DNA from: an uncultured Bacteroidales bacterium
GTDB lineage: Bacteria; Bacteroidota; Bacteroidia; Bacteroidales; Bacteroidaceae
Assembly (NCBI GenBank): GCA_902788865.1
Contig: CADALZ010000027.1
Location: 1-37,439 of the forward strand
DNA: 37,439 nucleotides
Direction: 5' to 3'
Shown here: positions 34,292-37,439 of the stretch, one piece after another
How positions within the stretch are numbered: position 1 is the first letter of the stretch
Layout: each line of letters begins with the position of its first letter
Made by a program: the position numbers and the translations under genes
Notes under the pieces: generated by a model
Told to the model about the DNA's origin: nothing
The model's input: only the letters and a program-made list of their open reading frames with translations
Database searches by the model: none

Positions 34292-36184
34292 TTACTTCCA
34301 AGCTGAGTTCTGAACCAACAGACCCTGCATAGTCACAATCTCATCGTTAGGAATTGGGAACATTACCCAAGATGCACTGTAAGTCTTGCCAGAATACTTC
34401 ACCAGATAGTTAGCCTCATAGTTGATGAAGTCCTGAACGGTTGACTGTGCGATACCCCAACGAGCGAGGTCGAACCAGCGGTGGCCTTCCATTGCCAGCT
34501 CCATGTGACGCTCAGCAATCAGAGCCTTTCTAACGTCAGTACCCTCTGGCCACAGACCAATACGGTAGTTACCGGCAGCACCTTCCAGAGTCTTACCATT
34601 TACAAGGTCTTCCAGAACGTATGGACCACCAGTAGTAGTGGCATCAGCCTTCACATAGCTGTTAGCTGCACGTGCACGTACCTTGTTGATGTATTCCAGA
34701 GCAGTAGCGTTGTCACCAGTTTCGATGCAGCACTCGGCATACAGCAGATAGATATCTGCCAAGCGGATGAGGTGATGGTTCTTAACGGTAGAACCGGTAG
34801 AGTTGGTTGAACTCAGGCTACCCTTATCGGCCTTCTTAGGCATGTACTTTTTGTTCAGGAAGTAACCACCGTTTGAAGTAGCACGTACCCAACCACCTAC
34901 GGTCTGAGGAGTACCCCAGTCATAGTAAGGAACACCGAAACGACCTACTGCATAGTCCAAACGTGGGTCTGTATAAACAGCCAAGTCGGTGTTTATGATT
35001 TCCTTAGTCTTCAGGTTGCCCTCATCGTCATACTGCTCCTTACCATCCTTGTCCAGATCTGGAACGATAGCAGGCACAGACATTGTCTCACCAAGATCAG
35101 TTACAGGCAGACCGTTAGCATCTACCTTCATAGAAGAAGTCAGATATACTGAAGGCTGGTAGAAGCCCCAACCACCACCGAGGGCACCTGCCATAGCGAT
35201 GTGAGAACCACCGAGCAGTGCAGAGGTGTTGTTGTTAGAGATACCAATGTAGGTAGCCTGGATGTCGAATACTGACTCACCTGTCCAGTCGCTCTTGCCA
35301 GCAGTGAACAGATCCTCATAAGTGTCAGCCAGTTTATACTTCTGACCCTTGGCATCTACACCATTGTTGATAATCTGCTCAAGCAGAGACTTAGCTGAAG
35401 CCCAGTTGGCAGTCTTGCCAGCGCCATTCTCAGCACCAGTGTAAGGAGAAGCCTGATAGATCATCACCTTAGCCTTGTAAGCGGCAGCAGCCCACTTATT
35501 GGCACGGCCTTGCTGACCTTTGGGCCAAGTCTCAGGCAGGTTGTTCATAGCATAGTCGAAGTCGGCAATGATATTGTCCCAGATGTAGATATAGTTACCG
35601 TTCTCATCCACGTTGCTCACCTTAGGGTCGGTAGCAGAGATAGAAGCCTCATAGCTTACGTAAGGAACGGCAGCACCGAACATCTTCACAGCCTCGAAGT
35701 GGAACAGACCACGCAGGAAAGCAGTCTGAGCCTTCACCTGAGTCAGCTGAGCCTCTGTAATACCACCCTTCTCGGCTGTCAAGTTAGCGATACGTTCTGC
35801 ATCGTTGGCATATTTCACACCGTCATATACATAGCGGTACTTGCTGCGCAGGTAGCCGTTTGATGAGTTGAATGAATAGGTCTCGATATCAGTAAAGTCA
35901 GACTGGTCAGCAAACTCTGAACCCTTGTTGGCATCACCACCGAATACGTCACCGTAGGCATAGTTTACCAATGGAGTTGAGAAATAGTCACGGCCAGGAG
36001 CGTACAGGTTGGCGTATGCCTTAGTCAACACATAGTCAACACCTGTGGCATCCTGCAGCGTTGCCTCTGTCACAGCACCTACAGGCTCCAGCACCAGGAA
36101 GTCGTCACCGCAGCTGCTCATGGTCATGGTAGCTGCCAACGCCATAGCTGAATATAATAATGTTTTTTTCATACTGTATTTCAA
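34292..36184 (-). CDS. SusD/RagB-family nutrient-binding lipoprotein
   Basis: A 630-residue outer-membrane lipoprotein. The signal sequence ends in TMSSCGDDFL with lipid-acceptor Cys25 (Cys21 if the start is the Met at codon 5). The mature part shows the SusD pattern: an N-terminal TPR-like helical frame with the AYANLYAPG and TAFLRGLFHFEAVKMFG regions, and the C-terminal RLADIYLLYAECCIETGDN and ERHMELAMEGHRWFDLARWG blocks. It caps the SusC barrel and captures ligand, probably a glycan. It is co-transcribed after the SusC gene at 36297, with a strong hairpin between them and a terminator after it. Confidence 0.95.
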   Translation of the reverse strand: MKYSMKKTLLYSAMALAATMTMSSCGDDFLVLEPVGAVTEATLQDATGVDYVLTKAYANLYAPGRDYFSTPLVNYAYGDVFGGDANKGSEFADQSDFTDIETYSFNSSNGYLRSKYRYVYDGVKYANDAERIANLTAEKGGITEAQLTQVKAQTAFLRGLFHFEAVKMFGAAVPYVSYEASISATDPKVSNVDENGNYIYIWDNIIADFDYAMNNLPETWPKGQQGRANKWAAAAYKAKVMIYQASPYTGAENGAGKTANWASAKSLLEQIINNGVDAKGQKYKLADTYEDLFTAGKSDWTGESVFDIQATYIGISNNNTSALLGGSHIAMAGALGGGWGFYQPSVYLTSSMKVDANGLPVTDLGETMSVPAIVPDLDKDGKEQYDDEGNLKTKEIINTDLAVYTDPRLDYAVGRFGVPYYDWGTPQTVGGWVRATSNGGYFLNKKYMPKKADKGSLSSTNSTGSTVKNHHLIRLADIYLLYAECCIETGDNATALEYINKVRARAANSYVKADATTTGGPYVLEDLVNGKTLEGAAGNYRIGLWPEGTDVRKALIAERHMELAMEGHRWFDLARWGIAQSTVQDFINYEANYLVKYSGKTYSASWVMFPIPNDEIVTMQGLLVQNSAWK

Positions 36185-36220
36185 TTTTAAGTTTTATGTA
36201 ATTAAACCACTTCTTCAAGC

Positions 36221-36268
36221 TTCTCCATTGTTCCCCTCCCCGCATGTGGGGAGGGGAGATGGGGAGAA
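36221..36268. repeat. Strong intercistronic hairpin between SusC and SusD genes
   Basis: A perfect ten-pair stem, TCCCCTCCCC (36232-36241) with GGGGAGGGGA (36248-36257), six-base loop. Outer arms at 36221-36228 and 36259-36268 extend it with a two-base bulge. There is no T-run, so it is more likely an mRNA-stability or partial attenuation element, or a dispersed palindromic repeat, than a terminator. Confidence 0.75.
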
Positions 36269-36296
36269 ACTATCTTTTTGAAGTCAATTCATTTAA

Positions 36297-37439
36297 TTAG
36301 AAGCCGATGTTCACACCGAAGATGTACTGACGTGGCATACCGTAGCTACCGTAGTCGATACCCTTGTTCATATCACTACCTACACGGCCGGTCTCAGGAT
36401 CCAGACCTGAGTAACCAGTGATGGTGAATACGTTAGACATCTGAGCGTACAGACGGATGCGAGAGAGCGTGAGCTTCTGAACAAACTTACGAGGCAGAGT
36501 ATAACCTAAGGTCAAAGTCTGCATACGCAGGAATGAACCATCCTCTACGAACATTGAGTTAGATACGTTACCAGACTCAGTAGCCTCAGCGTTAGAGCTT
36601 ACCCACATAGGCCATTTGCCGTTAGGATTCTCAGGGCTCCAAGAGTTGTCACGACGATCGTAGCTGTAGTTTGAACCCAGGTTACCGAAGTGAGTATAGT
36701 ATCTGAAGTGTGCGTAGTTATCGTTACCGATTGAGTAGTACAGATAAGTACTCAGATCCCAAGACTTCCAGTTCAGGCTGATGTTCACACCACCTGTGAG
36801 GTCTGGATGAGGATTACCGATGATGGTACGATCATCTGCGTTGATGATACCGTCCCCATTCAAATCCTTGAAAATATAGCGACCTACCCAGTCTTCTGGA
36901 TGTGCCTTTATATAATCCTTATCGCCTTCTACTCCTCTTCCGATAATATCATATATACCATTGGCAGCACCATAAGGTGCAAGGTTCAAAGCCTTCACAT
37001 CTTCCACGCTCTTGTAGATACCGTCCACTACATAACCATAGTACATACCGATAGGCTGTCCTGGAGTAGTGATGGTCAAGTCAGTCAGACGAGAAGAGTA
37101 GAACAAGTCAGAAGCACCCAGCTTCACAACCTCGTTCTTGTACCAAGAAGCGTTGGCGTTGATGTTGTAAGACACCTGGCCGATCTTGTCTCTCCAACCG
37201 ATAGAGAAGTCAATACCGGTGTTCTTCATCTCACCCACGTTGGTGTAAGGACGTGATGCCAAACCTGTCTGGTATGACCAAGGAGCAGGCACAAGCATGT
37301 CTGAGGTCTTCTTGATGTAGAAGTCGAAGCTTGAGGTCAGGCGGTTGTTGAACGCGGTCAGGTCATAACCAACGTTGAACATCTTAGAGGTCTCCCACTT
37401 GGCGTTGTCATCACCCAAGCTTGAGATACCGTAACCAGT
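36297..37439 (-). CDS. SusC/RagA-family TonB-dependent receptor, C-terminal part
   Basis: About 381 residues are visible; the gene continues past the window edge, with its frame open to base 37439. The sequence is the C-terminal beta-barrel of a SusC protein: NVGYDLTAFNNRLTSSFDFY, an acidic loop FKDLNGDGIINADDRTIIGN typical of SusC extracellular calcium-like loops, GGVNISLNWKSWDLS, and the end YIFGVNIGF. It is clearly distinct from the receptor at 131-3136. With the following SusD it forms a transporter pair of a polysaccharide-utilisation-type locus. No enzyme gene is in view to hint at the substrate. Confidence 0.95.
   Translation of the reverse strand, partial: TGYGISSLGDDNAKWETSKMFNVGYDLTAFNNRLTSSFDFYIKKTSDMLVPAPWSYQTGLASRPYTNVGEMKNTGIDFSIGWRDKIGQVSYNINANASWYKNEVVKLGASDLFYSSRLTDLTITTPGQPIGMYYGYVVDGIYKSVEDVKALNLAPYGAANGIYDIIGRGVEGDKDYIKAHPEDWVGRYIFKDLNGDGIINADDRTIIGNPHPDLTGGVNISLNWKSWDLSTYLYYSIGNDNYAHFRYYTHFGNLGSNYSYDRRDNSWSPENPNGKWPMWVSSNAEATESGNVSNSMFVEDGSFLRMQTLTLGYTLPRKFVQKLTLSRIRLYAQMSNVFTITGYSGLDPETGRVGSDMNKGIDYGSYGMPRQYIFGVNIGF

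Overview
The window looks like chromosome of a gut-type Bacteroidales, most likely Prevotella/Segatella or a close relative. The evidence is two SusC-type receptors, a SusD lipoprotein, several Bacteroidetes-restricted families (DUF4924, DUF5063, DUF6057, DUF6377), and promoters of the Bacteroidetes type (TTTG, about 19 bp, TAnnTTTG), two of them perfect. No rRNA, tRNA or CRISPR array was recognised. Genus-level placement is inference.

Layout. 131-3136 (-) is a complete SusC-like TonB-dependent receptor, divergent from a DUF6377 membrane regulator (3392-5023, +). 5027-9558 (-) holds release factor 3, an NhaC antiporter, a DUF4924 protein and a LysE-type exporter. 9636-13334 (+) is purL, closed by a strong terminator and followed by a lone tyrosine recombinase (13437-14795). 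14922-17472 (+) is a secreted sugar isomerase/epimerase plus a Gfo/Idh oxidoreductase interrupted by an in-frame TAG. 17584-19944 (+) is a DUF5063 / 3'-5' exonuclease / RlmI-like methyltransferase operon, ended by a hairpin and followed by what looks like an independent very short RNA gene. 20149-26277 (-) is a housekeeping operon: tsaC/sua5, clc, fmt, rpe and comEC, with comEC cut by another in-frame TAG. 26392-30437 (+) is a thioesterase, recJ and recQ. 30447-32237 (-) is a DUF6057 membrane protein. 34292-37439 (-) is a SusC/SusD pair, with the SusC truncated by the window edge.

The most unusual part is 32342-34184: a 1.84-kb unit bounded by perfect 51-bp inverted repeats. It carries one gene, a DUF3987-like P-loop ATPase related to the helicase half of Bacteroidetes mobile-element primase/helicase proteins. 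Inside are three direct repeats with exact 22-bp spacing, two copies of a 14-bp palindrome, and a predicted hairpin at the mRNA 5' end. No transposase or nuclease is present. A related 22-bp-periodic array, sharing a 16/17-nt core, lies at 6796-6861 between nhaC and the RF3 gene. The combination (helicase/initiator-like ATPase, iteron-like repeats, long perfect inverted repeats) is the best candidate here for an undescribed mobile or regulatory system.

The two amber codons probably reflect nonsense mutations or consensus errors. TAG is also a genuine terminator in this window (recJ, integrase, RlmI-like and DUF6377 genes), so genome-wide reassignment is not supported.
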